From positions 1 to 55,916 of the forward strand of contig NZ_JAATOO010000028.1 of NCBI RefSeq assembly GCF_011806575.1: 55,916 bases of DNA. The letters are read 5' to 3'. Below, one piece after another: positions 45,148 through 52,727 of this stretch. The first letter of the stretch is position 1; the number at the start of each line of letters is the position of its first letter. The position numbers and the translations under genes are program-made. Under the pieces are notes generated by a model. It had not been told where the DNA came from, made no database searches, and saw nothing but the letters and a program-made list of their open reading frames with translations. The stretch is from Vibrio hepatarius (GTDB taxonomy: Bacteria > Pseudomonadota > Gammaproteobacteria > Enterobacterales > Vibrionaceae).

Positions 45148-45870
45148 ATGAGTATAACTATAGGTGAAATTACAGCAGTTTTGTTACCTGCTATTTCGAT
45201 TGTCGCGGTACTGGTAGCGTTACTATCTAACTATCAATCAAATAAAATGGCTCAGCGATACAATGAAGAAAAAAACAAAGCTGAGTTAGAAATGTTACGT
45301 GCTAATTTCGAGTCAAAGATCTATTCATTGAATGAGAGATTGGTTGCTCGTGAAGATAGGTGGATGGACTCTAATCACTTGTTGGTTAAGTCATCAATAA
45401 ACAAAAATGAACATTACTTTGATAGTTCAGTAGTAAATCCGGATAAATTTTTGTCATCAATGGGTGTTTATCAGGAAGATTTAGTTGTTAAAAGAGATCA
45501 GGTTTTTATCTTGACTCCTTTTCATGAGATGTTTGATAAAGATTATTACACTATTGAAAAAACTTGTTTGGAATATGGTTTTGATGTTGCTAGAGGTGAT
45601 GAAAACTATATTAAAGGTGATATTTTAGCCCATATTCTAAAGCGCATCTGTGAGTCAGAATTAATCATAGCAAACATTACTGGTAGAAATCCCAACGTAT
45701 TCTATGAGTTAGGTCTTGCTCATGCTTTAGGTAAGCCTGTGATAATTATCAGTAAAGGTATTGATGATATTCCATTTGATTTGAGAAGTAAGCAGATTTT
45801 GGTGTACAAGGAAAGCTCGGAATTAAGCAACAAGCTAAGGCTGGCGATAGCAAACACAATCCGTGCATAA
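45148..45870 (+). CDS. cassette 4, gene 2: membrane-anchored TIR/nucleoside-deoxyribosyltransferase-like protein
   Basis: The 240-residue product has an N-terminal membrane helix (about 9-29), a coiled coil (about 35-80) and a Rossmann-like C-terminal domain (about 112-240). That domain has VFILTPFHEMFDKDYY, then ILAHILKRICESELIIANIT, then GRNPNVFYELGLAHALGKP followed by VIIIS. The NVFYELG Glu sits where the catalytic Glu of TIR NADases and nucleoside 2-deoxyribosyltransferases sits. Such domains cut N-glycosidic bonds of NAD or nucleotides; several phage-defence effectors use them. Together with the partner gene, this suggests a membrane-tethered effector. Enzyme activity is inferred only. 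Confidence 0.78.
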   Translation: MSITIGEITAVLLPAISIVAVLVALLSNYQSNKMAQRYNEEKNKAELEMLRANFESKIYSLNERLVAREDRWMDSNHLLVKSSINKNEHYFDSSVVNPDKFLSSMGVYQEDLVVKRDQVFILTPFHEMFDKDYYTIEKTCLEYGFDVARGDENYIKGDILAHILKRICESELIIANITGRNPNVFYELGLAHALGKPVIIISKGIDDIPFDLRSKQILVYKESSELSNKLRLAIANTIRA

Positions 45871-45873
45871 AAT

Positions 45874-46002
45874 GTATAACAAAGCATTTAAGAGTGATTC
45901 CCAACGCTTGGCATTTTCGATGCTAATCGTTGGGTTTTGTGTTTATGGTGGTATGGTTTAGTTTCGTGGTAGCGTTGCTCACACCTTAATGCGGCGTTAG
46001 TT
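45874..46002 (+). repeat. attC site of cassette 4
   Basis: R'' GTATAAC; R' GTTAGTT; 129 bp. Confidence 0.95.
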
Positions 46003-46363
46003 GCCAATGAGAAAAGCGCAGCTAAATCAGAATGTTTAGGGCTAATGTCCGTGTGTTTTTGGCTAGGTTTTCTTATTTCAATTTCTAGTTATTTGGGCTT
46101 GTGAAAATCGTTCTTCGGTTTTTTGTGCTGTTCAGTCTTTCTATTTCGGAAACCGATTTACTTGTTGAAAGTCAGCTTTGTAATATTGTCATTCTCAAAT
46201 GAGCTTTTTGGTGTTGTTAGTCCGTTTTCTACGGCGTTTTGAGTTCCAAGTGGTTTCAGTGACAGGCGCTTTGGCACTACGCCTGACTTGAGTACATAAA
46301 AGCCCATTAAGTTTGTTGTTTGCAAAGTTTAAACTGACATAAAATCAGCGTATTGGAAGTGGC
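46003..46363 (+). other. cassette 5: ORF-poor cassette, copy 1 of a three-copy family
   Basis: The 361 bp between attC sites have no ORF above about 35 codons. About 290 bp are closely similar to cassettes 7 (47048) and 21 (55714). Shared small frames: ATGTTTAGGG (18 codons, product MFRANVRVFLARFSYFNF), a GTG frame at 46101 (33 codons), and ATG at 46200 (about 31 codons, MSFLVLLVRFLRRFEFQVV). Past about 46290 it diverges from cassette 7. It may encode a small RNA, a peptide, or act as a promoter cassette; undecided. Confidence 0.7.
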
Positions 46364-46489
46364 AACTAACAAATTGTTCAAGAGGGATTCGCAACGCGTG
46401 GCATTTTTACTATGCGTTGTTTTTAGTGATTAAGGCGGTATGCGGCAGCATCGGCATTGCGTTGCTCACCCCTTAACAAGGCGTTATGT
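46364..46489 (+). repeat. attC site of cassette 5
   Basis: R'' AACTAAC mirrors the start TTAGTT; the mirror extends to GGCAACTAAC/GTTAGTTGCC; R' GTTATGT; 126 bp. Confidence 0.95.
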
Positions 46490-46502
46490 TTTTTGAGGAA
46501 AT

Positions 46503-46925
46503 ATGGACATACGAAAGGTTACCACAGCAGAGGTTTTACCCATTAGGCATCTTGTTTTATGGCCTAATAAATCGCCTTCATTCTGCGAAGTCGAAGGGGA
46601 TGACTCTGCTACTCACTATGGCGCGTATGCTGGCGGGAAACTGGTATGCGTAGCATCTGTTTATAATAATGGTCATGAAGCTAGGCTCAGAAAATTTGCT
46701 ACTCTGCCTGAATACCAAGGGCAAGGAATCGGCACTAAGGTTATCGAGAGTCTGGTGCGTGATTTGAAGCGAGAAAATGTTAGTTATTTTTGGTGTGACG
46801 CACGAACTTCAGCATTGTCTTTCTATCAGAAGTTTGGGTTGTGTGTTGAAGGTGAAGAGTTTCACAAATCAAATGTAGCGTACTTCAAAATGTCTGTTTC
46901 GTGGGAGCAAGAACCACAAACATAA
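46503..46925 (+). CDS. cassette 6: GNAT-family N-acetyltransferase
   Basis: The 140-residue product has the GNAT core: GAYAGGKLVCVASVYNNG (beta strands 2-3), then RKFATLPEYQGQGIGTKVIE with the acetyl-CoA loop Q/R-x-x-G-x-G (QGQGIG), then SALSFYQKFGLCVEGEEFH. GAGGAAAT precedes the ATG. It would acetylate a small molecule or protein using acetyl-CoA. GNAT genes are common integron cassettes. The stop TAA falls inside attC. Confidence 0.92.
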   Translation: MDIRKVTTAEVLPIRHLVLWPNKSPSFCEVEGDDSATHYGAYAGGKLVCVASVYNNGHEARLRKFATLPEYQGQGIGTKVIESLVRDLKRENVSYFWCDARTSALSFYQKFGLCVEGEEFHKSNVAYFKMSVSWEQEPQT

Positions 46926-47047
46926 CAAGGCGTTTAAGGCGGATTCACAACGCTTGGCGATCTCGGTTCAAGTCAGCTTAAGTGTTTAAGGTACAATGGT
47001 TTTAGTTTTGTGGTTGGCGTTGCTCACCACTTAACGCGGCGTTAGTT
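46920..47047 (+). repeat. attC site of cassette 6
   Basis: R'' ACATAAC; R' GTTAGTT; 128 bp. Confidence 0.95.
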
Positions 47048-47406
47048 GCCAAGGAGAAAAATGCAGCTAAAGCAGAATGTTTAGGGCTAATATTCGTGTG
47101 TTTTTGGTTAGATTTTCGTATTTCAATTTCTAGTTATTTGGGCTTGTGAAAATCGTGCTTCGGTTTTTGTGTGGTTCGGTCTTTCTATTTCAGAAACCGA
47201 TTTACTTGTTGAAAGTCAGCTTTGCAATATTGTCATTCTCAAATGAGCTTTTTGGTGTTGTTAGTCCGTTTTCTACGGCGCTGCGCGTTCCAAGTGGTTT
47301 CAGTGACAGGCGCTTTGAAATTGCGCTTGATTTAAGTTTCTTAAAACACGTAAAACTGGTGTTGGCAAAGCGGTAATTAGCACCAAATCAAAGCTTTAGG
47401 TTTGGC
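47048..47406 (+). other. cassette 7: ORF-poor cassette, copy 2 of the three-copy family
   Basis: Similar to cassettes 5 and 21 over the first 290 bp. The first mini-frame is kept, with two changes, both conservative (Val to Ile, Ala to Val), and silent changes elsewhere. A GTG frame at 47146 runs 76 codons here only because a run of six T's in the other copies is five T's; in copies 1 and 3 it stops after 33 codons. A frame at 47242 (MSFLVLLVRFLRRCAFQVV) is also kept. I do not call a gene. Confidence 0.7.
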
Positions 47407-47533
47407 AACTAACAAAGCATTTAAGAGGGATTCACAACGCTAGGCAGTTTTGGTTTGAACTAGCTTTAGTGTTTACGGCACAATGGTTTAGGTTAGGTGG
47501 TGGCGTTGTTCACCCCTTAATGCGGCGTTGTGT
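47407..47533 (+). repeat. attC site of cassette 7
   Basis: R'' AACTAAC; R' GTTGTGT; 127 bp. Confidence 0.95.
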
Positions 47534-47578
47534 GTCAGTTCGAGGACGCAAAAATTCCATGTTGGAGGAAATGAAATT

Positions 47579-47788
47579 ATGAGTGGTACAAGTGAGTTCG
47601 AAAAAATGAATAAACAGGAGCTTTCTGATCATGCCAAATTTATAGACTCGACCATTGAAAGCTTGTTGCTAGATCTAAAGTCAGGCTCAAAGGTTAAATC
47701 CAATCAAGCGAGTATGAGACTTGATTTTTGGGAGAGCAAACGATTCGAGTTAGAAAAATTTTTGCGCAAGAATCACGATAATAGTTAG
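47579..47788 (+). CDS. cassette 8: small helical protein, unknown
   Basis: The product is 69 residues from ATG at 47579 (GGAGG ten bases upstream). It is charged and helical: MSGTSEFEKMNKQELSDHAK, then FIDSTIESLLLDLKSGSKV, then LDFWESKRFELEKFLRKN, suggesting two or three helices and possible coiled-coil pairing. No signal or membrane segment. About 90 bp of non-coding DNA lies before its attC. I do not recognise it; size would suit an antitoxin, but there is no partner. Confidence 0.6.
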   Translation: MSGTSEFEKMNKQELSDHAKFIDSTIESLLLDLKSGSKVKSNQASMRLDFWESKRFELEKFLRKNHDNS

Positions 47789-47879
47789 TTCGTCAATTTT
47801 CACGAAAGGTCTCTTTGGCTACCCAGTTTAAGAAGTTGAATGTTGTTACTAGGTAAATCTAAAATACATCGAAAATGAC

Positions 47880-48006
47880 ACACAACAAAGCGTTTAAGAG
47901 GGATTCCCAACGCTTGGCATTTTTGGTTTGATTCGGCTTTAGTGTTTACGGAACAATGGCTTAGGTTGGGTGGTGGCGTTGCTCACCCCTTAACGCGGCG
48001 TTAGCA
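47880..48006 (+). repeat. attC site of cassette 8
   Basis: R'' ACACAAC mirrors the start TTGTGT; R' GTTAGCA; 127 bp. This pair is G/C-shifted, which shows the mirror rule well. Confidence 0.95.
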
Positions 48007-48047
48007 ATATTATTCAACTTCATAGTATTAAAAAATGAGGATATGAA

Positions 48048-48509
48048 ATGTCAGAAAACAGTGGCTTAGAAAGTAAAATTAAAGGCTTAGTTAAAGCAGC
48101 GAATTGCAAAACCAGTTGGAAAAAGAGGCTTTCTGCATTACAAGAAATCAAATCTATAGACTGCCGTGAAAGAGAAGATGTGGTTGTCCGCTTAGCTCTT
48201 CATGACAAAGTTTACAAGGTAAAAGAGGAAGCATTTCGAGTTGCTCAAAGTTTAGGCTTTACTAAAAATGGACAGCCAATAAAGTTGGGACGAAAAAACA
48301 TCGGATATAAGCCAAAAGACTTCACTAAAATTTTTCAGCGTATTAAGCGTGAGAAAAAAATGGAGGAGTTCAATTTAAGCCTGTTTCGTGAGCATTTTGA
48401 AATTGTTGCCCCTGAAATGTTCGATGTAATGCTATATGAAAAAGGAAACAAATTTGATGCTTGGCTTGAGAACTCGTTCCAATCATTACCCAAGCCAAAG
48501 CAGGGCTAA
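48048..48509 (+). CDS. cassette 9: HEAT-like helical protein
   Basis: The 153-residue, lysine-rich product contains two HEAT-like helical pairs in the first half: WKKRLSALQEIKSID and EDVVVRLALHDKVYKVKEEAF with RVAQSLGF. The second half is helical and ends with an Asp/Asn-rich part (FDVMLYEKGNKFDAWLENSF). It may bind nucleic acid or another protein through its basic middle (LGRKNIGYKPKDF, IKREKK). AGGATATGAA precedes the ATG. Function unknown. Confidence 0.7.
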   Translation: MSENSGLESKIKGLVKAANCKTSWKKRLSALQEIKSIDCREREDVVVRLALHDKVYKVKEEAFRVAQSLGFTKNGQPIKLGRKNIGYKPKDFTKIFQRIKREKKMEEFNLSLFREHFEIVAPEMFDVMLYEKGNKFDAWLENSFQSLPKPKQG

Positions 48510-48513
48510 ACAT

Positions 48514-48638
48514 TGCTAACAAACGCTTTAAGACGGATTCGCAACGCGTGGCATTTTTGCCATGCGTTGATTTTAGTGATTATGGTGAAGTGCAGAAACA
48601 CCGTATTGCGTTGCTCACCACTTAAGCGGGCGTTAGCA
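48514..48638 (+). repeat. attC site of cassette 9
   Basis: R'' TGCTAAC mirrors TTAGCA; R' GTTAGCA; 125 bp. The variable loop differs from most others and resembles attC 5 (GCGTGGCATTTTT). Confidence 0.95.
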
Positions 48639-48655
48639 GAATTAAGAGTACAGTG

Positions 48656-49054
48656 ATGAGTTTAGTTAAAGTGTTTTATGACCATAGGGCAGACGGAGAA
48701 GAGTTGGTCGTTTATGAAAAAAGTATCCGTCTATATAGAGAAGCTTGTGAAGTCATCGATCAATATCCTTGGGAAACAGAAATAGAACTGACTGAAAAGC
48801 TAGGTGTCGGGGGAGGCTTTCAGTTTATTCTCGGAGATGAGCGAGTTTATGCGTGCTATCAGTTTACACCTATTGATTATGAAAAGGGTTTTCTGTTTTT
48901 TGACTTAGTAATGGCTCCAGGTTTTTTGAATATCTTTGGTCGAAAATCTATTTCAAAAGATTTTGATGTTGTATCAATATCAGAAGCTAAAGTGAAAATA
49001 AAAGAGCTTTTTGATTATTCGGTAGCTTCGTTATATGAAAAATATAGGCGCTAG
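48656..49054 (+). CDS. cassette 10: unknown soluble protein
   Basis: The product is 132 residues from ATG at 48656 (a GTG is one codon earlier). It is a mixed alpha/beta protein: MSLVKVFYDHRADGEELVVY, then YREACEVIDQYPWETEIELT, then GGGFQFILGDERVYACYQFT, and FFDLVMAPGFLNIFGRKSIS with a helical end. It resembles small immunity-like or DUF-type proteins, but I recognise no family. No signal peptide. Confidence 0.65.
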   Translation: MSLVKVFYDHRADGEELVVYEKSIRLYREACEVIDQYPWETEIELTEKLGVGGGFQFILGDERVYACYQFTPIDYEKGFLFFDLVMAPGFLNIFGRKSISKDFDVVSISEAKVKIKELFDYSVASLYEKYRR

Positions 49055-49060
49055 TCATTC

Positions 49061-49188
49061 TGCTAACAAAGCATTTAAGAGTGATTCCCAACGCTTGGCA
49101 TTTTTCATTCCATCGCTGGGTTTTGTGTTTACGGTGGTATGGTTAGGTTTCGTTGTAGCGTTGCTCACACCTTAATGCGGCGTTAGCA
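49061..49188 (+). repeat. attC site of cassette 10
   Basis: R'' TGCTAAC; R' GTTAGCA; 128 bp. Confidence 0.95.
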
Positions 49189-49609
49189 CTGGGTTGGAAT
49201 CAAAGGTCAAAAGTTTTTATGTTTATTGGTTTCTTTCCCAGATTTACACCTGATCAAATGTGCCTCTCACGTTCGCTCCGGTGGCACTAGATGTATAGTT
49301 TTCGCTTGGATTTCACCGTTTACGGTTTCTAACTTTCGGGCTATTTCACTGGCTCGGTTTCTTTGATGCGGTTGATTTCTTGCCTTAAATTTGGCTATTT
49401 GTCGTGGTTGTTGAAGTCCGATGATCGAATCCTTTGCAAATTTTAATACTGCTAAAATCGGGCAGTTTTGCATGTTTTTCTTCTTGCCAACTTGCGCTTA
49501 AAGTTAGTTTTCAGTTTGGCAGCTGTCTGTTTGGTTTCAGTGTTTTAAGTCATGAGTTTCGTGCTATATTTCAATATCTTGGCGTGTACCAAAGGCTTTA
49601 AGGGCAGCG
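49189..49609 (+). other. cassette 11: DUF645-like cassette, copy A (start-disrupted)
   Basis: Copy A differs from cassette 20 (copy B) at only three places, all in a 25-bp window at the start of the coding frame. An added T in TTTATGTTTATT shifts the ATG out of frame with the main reading frame (CASHVRSGGTRCIVFAWIS in copy B). Reading on gives only a 23-residue peptide. The main frame has no ATG in copy A, so its protein is probably not made. A 68-codon minus-strand frame is identical in both copies but probably a shadow. The family name DUF645 is from memory. Confidence 0.6.
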
Positions 49610-49734
49610 TGCTAACAAACAGTTCAAGTGGGATTCAGCACGCGTGGCATTTTTGGTATACGGTGGTTTTGGTGTTGAAGTGCAATGCGGGGGCTTGGTC
49701 ATTGCGTGCTTCACCCCTTAACTGGGCGTTAAAC
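49610..49734 (+). repeat. attC site of cassette 11
   Basis: R'' TGCTAAC; R' GTTAAAC; inner arms CAGCACGCGTGG; 125 bp; matches attC 20 up to the R' box. Confidence 0.95.
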
Positions 49735-49747
49735 GGCAGGAGGTAAA

Positions 49748-50797
49748 TTGAAGTACGAAAAAACTTTACGGAAGCTTTCTCAACAAAACAAGTTAACCGA
49801 TAAGATGATAATTGAGTTCTTTAAGAAGCATGAGAGTCTCGATGTAGTCGTTGTGGCAAAGTATATTGGGCAATGTAATGGCTTTGAGGTTACGACTGAT
49901 ATTGGTATTGCCTTTTTGCCCGAATTTCCGGTAGCCCGTTATAACAAAAAGCAATTTAGAATCACTGGTAACCAAGAAAGGATACATGATTTTTCTTGTC
50001 CATTTCCTTTGAACTTAGGTATGGGTAATGTAATAAATCAGCAGTATGAGATATCCAAGTTAAAAGGAACGTCGGAATATAAAAAAGAAATAGATAGTTG
50101 GGTTTTATCAGTTTTTTCTCCAGAAATAGCCATTACATACTTCAATAAGTTTATCCGAAAGAGTCGAGCGCTAGGTCAGTATAAAACGATTATATTTGAG
50201 TCAATTGAAGCGTTCTACCTAGGAATGGATCATATTGCGATTATGAGTTTACTTCCTGTATTTGAGGGTGGTTTGAGAAATATACAAGTTATGATGCTCA
50301 ACAAAAATCACGATACCGTTAGTGCTAAGAATTTCGAAAAAGGCTTGAGGGATATCTTGCTTTTATGGGGACGCAAGCAGTTAGAACGTTATATCTGGTA
50401 TCCGGGTTGCAATGGGGTGACCACTGTAGAAATCGACTTCTTCACTCATATGAATCCACAGTGTGATGTAATTAATTCTTTTAGGATCTTTTTCAGAGAT
50501 ACTTTATATGTGCCTAGCAAAGGGTCCACTCAAGGGTTCAACCGCCATTTAATTGTTCATTTGTTGCAAAACGATTTCAATGAACCCGCTAACTTTGTTC
50601 GACTATTTTTAGCGTTGACCCATTTGACGTTCATTGAAAGCTTAACTAATCAGGCTATTCCTTTCATGTGGCCTGGTGTTGATGAAGAAGATAGGAAGTT
50701 AGCTGAGTATATCAGGGTTGTGTCAAAGCAGTTCGGTGACCCGAGGTGTAAACTGCTCAATCAGTTGGGAATTAGTGAGTACGATCTTGCCGTTTAA
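49748..50797 (+). CDS. cassette 12: large HEPN-like protein, unknown
   Basis: The 349-residue product starts at TTG 49748, with AGGAGG five bases upstream and no competing ATG. The C-terminal third is helical and has FNRHLIVHLL, in which R266 and H271 fit the Rx4-6H motif of HEPN ribonucleases; a similar NRHxxxH occurs in DUF4209-type abortive-infection proteins. A mid segment FEGGLRNIQVMML is also found in such proteins. The N-terminal part is alpha/beta and unknown. It is the longest cassette gene here. RNase activity is inferred from the motif only. The stop TAA is in attC. Confidence 0.68.
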   Translation: MKYEKTLRKLSQQNKLTDKMIIEFFKKHESLDVVVVAKYIGQCNGFEVTTDIGIAFLPEFPVARYNKKQFRITGNQERIHDFSCPFPLNLGMGNVINQQYEISKLKGTSEYKKEIDSWVLSVFSPEIAITYFNKFIRKSRALGQYKTIIFESIEAFYLGMDHIAIMSLLPVFEGGLRNIQVMMLNKNHDTVSAKNFEKGLRDILLLWGRKQLERYIWYPGCNGVTTVEIDFFTHMNPQCDVINSFRIFFRDTLYVPSKGSTQGFNRHLIVHLLQNDFNEPANFVRLFLALTHLTFIESLTNQAIPFMWPGVDEEDRKLAEYIRVVSKQFGDPRCKLLNQLGISEYDLAV

Positions 50798-50888
50798 CAA
50801 AGCATTTAAGAGTGATTCGCAACGCTTGGCAGTTTCGCTTCGCTCAAGAATAGCCAAGCGCCGCTCACACCTTAATGCGGCGTTAGCT
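50792..50888 (+). repeat. attC site of cassette 12, short form
   Basis: R'' GTTTAAC mirrors TTAAAC; R' GTTAGCT; only 97 bp. Inner hairpin CGCTTGGC (50823-50830) with GCCAAGCG (50853-50860). Confidence 0.95.
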
Positions 50889-50913
50889 TTTAAAGGATAA
50901 TTAGGAGTTTTTT

Positions 50914-51651
50914 GTGGGTTGGAAACAGGTTAAAGAGGAAGCTTTAGTAGCTTGTCGGAGGCATTGCTGCTTATGTTATCTATTCAAAGATATCAAGATG
51001 GAAGTGCATCATATCGTTCAAAGAAGTGAAGGGGGAACTGATACGTTTGATAATGCGATCCCTTTATGCTTTGACTGTCATGGGGACATGCGAAGTTATG
51101 ACAAAAATCATCCTAAGGGTTCAAAGTATACGCACAAAGAACTAAAACAGCGTCGAGACGAATTTTATAGTTTTTTACGTGATAATCCTATTTGGACTGC
51201 GAAGGGAACACCTGTCAAACATATTGGGCAGCAGGGAATTTCTAAGAGAGATCAAGCCTTATTGGATAAAGTTATGAACTTAGAAATGACAGGGAATATT
51301 ATATATTTTCTGAAAAACTACAGTTTCGCAACCCCTCATGAAAAAAGGTACAACGATTATATTCATTACTTTTCAGAATCTTTAGAACATTCGCCCTTAC
51401 GCTTTGCTGATAGCGAATTAAATAAACTATTAGAGGCATTAATTAGTGAATTTGAGAGCTTGTCACGAGTTGTTGCACAGAAGACATACCCTGCTAGAGG
51501 TGGTGACATTCATAACCGTCACTACGAAGTTCCTAGTGAGTATTCATCAGACCATTTCGATGAAGAAGTTGGTGCTCTAGATTTACAAGCTCGGAGAGTA
51601 TGTACGATATACGATGAACTTGTGGCAGTAGGTTTACAAAAGGAAAGTTGA
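50914..51651 (+). CDS. cassette 13: HNH endonuclease-like protein
   Basis: The 245-residue product starts at GTG 50914 (AGGAG then six T's upstream). The N-terminal HNH domain (about 10-65) has zinc pairs C18-x-x-C21 and C52-x-x-C55, with catalytic H32/H33, N47 and H56 (MEVHHIVQRSEGGTD, FDNAIPLCFDCHGD). The C-terminal 150 residues are helical and unknown. HNH proteins cut DNA in restriction, homing or defence systems. AT-rich like the other cassettes. Target unknown. Confidence 0.88.
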   Translation: MGWKQVKEEALVACRRHCCLCYLFKDIKMEVHHIVQRSEGGTDTFDNAIPLCFDCHGDMRSYDKNHPKGSKYTHKELKQRRDEFYSFLRDNPIWTAKGTPVKHIGQQGISKRDQALLDKVMNLEMTGNIIYFLKNYSFATPHEKRYNDYIHYFSESLEHSPLRFADSELNKLLEALISEFESLSRVVAQKTYPARGGDIHNRHYEVPSEYSSDHFDEEVGALDLQARRVCTIYDELVAVGLQKES

Positions 51652-51657
51652 ACAAAA

Positions 51658-51785
51658 AGCTAACAAAGCATTTAAGAGTGATTCCCAACGCTTGGCATTT
51701 TTCATTCCATCGTTGGGTTTTGTGTTTACGGTGGCATGGTGAGGTTTTGTGATAGCGTTGCTCACACCTTAATGCAGCGTTATGT
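51658..51785 (+). repeat. attC site of cassette 13
   Basis: R'' AGCTAAC mirrors TTAGCT; R' GTTATGT; 128 bp; the right arm has GCAGC in place of GCGGC. Confidence 0.95.
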
Positions 51786-51836
51786 GCTTTTGCGCGGCTG
51801 TACTAAGATCAATACTCCATATAAAGGAGATTACTT

Positions 51837-52190
51837 ATGTCATTTGTCGATGGATTTGTAGCCGCAGTCCCAACTGCGAATAAAATGGAATATCTGGCTC
51901 ACATCGAAATTGCAGCCGAAATGTTTAAAGATTACGGTGCGTTACAAGTTGTAGAAGCATGGGGGAATGAAGTGCCTGATGGTGAAACTACCTCTTTTCC
52001 AATGGCAGTAAAAGCTGAAGTGAATGAAACTGTGGTGTTCTCATGGGTTGTTTGGCCTTCAAAAGAAGTACGAGACTCTGCTTGGCCCCAAATAGAGGAA
52101 GACCCTCGAATGAACCCGGAAAATAATCCCATGCCATTTGATGGTAAGCGGATTATCTATGGTGGCTTTGATGTCATTTTGGACAAATAG
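51837..52190 (+). CDS. cassette 14: DUF1428 (YbaA-like) protein
   Basis: The 117-residue product is YbaA-like from memory: MSFVDGFVAAVPTANKMEYL, then EMFKDYGALQVVEAWGNEVPDGE, and later FSWVVWPSKEVRDSAW and PFDGKRIIYGGFDVILD. DUF1428 proteins have a ferredoxin-like dimeric fold and no known activity. AAAGGAGATTACTT precedes the ATG. It is the best-matched general (not cassette-specific) family in the array, likely captured from a chromosome. Confidence 0.92.
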   Translation: MSFVDGFVAAVPTANKMEYLAHIEIAAEMFKDYGALQVVEAWGNEVPDGETTSFPMAVKAEVNETVVFSWVVWPSKEVRDSAWPQIEEDPRMNPENNPMPFDGKRIIYGGFDVILDK

Positions 52191-52199
52191 CGGATACGC

Positions 52200-52297
52200 A
52201 CATAACAAAGCATTTAAGAGTGATTCGCAACGCTTGCCGTTTTCGCTTCGCTCAAAGTATAGGCAAGCGCCGCTCACACCTTAATGCGGCGTTATGT
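52200..52297 (+). repeat. attC site of cassette 14, short form
   Basis: R'' ACATAAC; R' GTTATGT; 98 bp. Inner hairpin CGCTTGCC (52231-52238) with GGCAAGCG (52262-52269), a compensated change relative to attC 12. Confidence 0.95.
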
Positions 52298-52311
52298 GAA
52301 TAGGGAAAATC

Positions 52312-52719
52312 ATGACATTACGAGTAGTTCCAGAATTGTATTGTTTCGATATAAATGTAAGTAAGACTTTCTTCACAGATATTCTTGGTTTTGCCATCAA
52401 ATACGAAAGGCCAGAAGAACAGTTTGTATATTTAACACTCGATGGTGTCGATTTAATGTTAGAAGGTTTATCCAGTCAAAGCCGTAAGTGGATCACTGGT
52501 AACCCAGAATTCCCGCTGGGCCGTGGTATGAACTTTCAGTGGGACGTTAATGACATTGAACGCTTATATCGTGAAGTGTGCTCGAAATCTAATGAGTCAA
52601 TTTATCTAGCGCTCGAATCTAAATCGTATGAATGTGGTACTAAGTCCGTCGTTCAAAAGCAGTTTATCGTGCAATCACCAGACGGGTACTTGTTTAGGTT
52701 TTGTCAGGACGTCCGTTGA
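52312..52719 (+). CDS. cassette 15: VOC-family, bleomycin-resistance-like protein
   Basis: The 135-residue product has the pattern LRVVPELYCFDINVSKTFFT, then ILGFAIKYERPEEQFVYLTL, then GVDLMLEG, and ends FIVQSPDGYLFRFCQD. This layout is like bleomycin-binding BLMA/BLMT proteins, which sequester the drug as dimers. GGGAAAATC precedes the ATG. Drug binding is not shown; it may bind another ligand. Confidence 0.88.
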   Translation: MTLRVVPELYCFDINVSKTFFTDILGFAIKYERPEEQFVYLTLDGVDLMLEGLSSQSRKWITGNPEFPLGRGMNFQWDVNDIERLYREVCSKSNESIYLALESKSYECGTKSVVQKQFIVQSPDGYLFRFCQDVR

Positions 52720-52727
52720 CAAAATTC

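Noticed and set aside
47146..47376. 76-codon GTG frame in cassette 7
   Set aside because: It is open only because of a five-T run; the two related copies have six T's and stop early, so the long frame is not conserved.
49267..49473. 68-codon minus-strand frame identical in cassettes 11 and 20 (55246-55452)
   Set aside because: It is antisense to the DUF645-like frame; identity follows from recent duplication of the whole cassette. No ribosome site.
49552..49746. Frame of 64 codons running through the attC of cassette 11 (and its twin at 55531-55815) with AWHFWYTVVLVLKC, like DUF3265
   Set aside because: The recognisable part is a translation of the attC repeat itself, so conservation reflects recombination-site structure and not protein selection.
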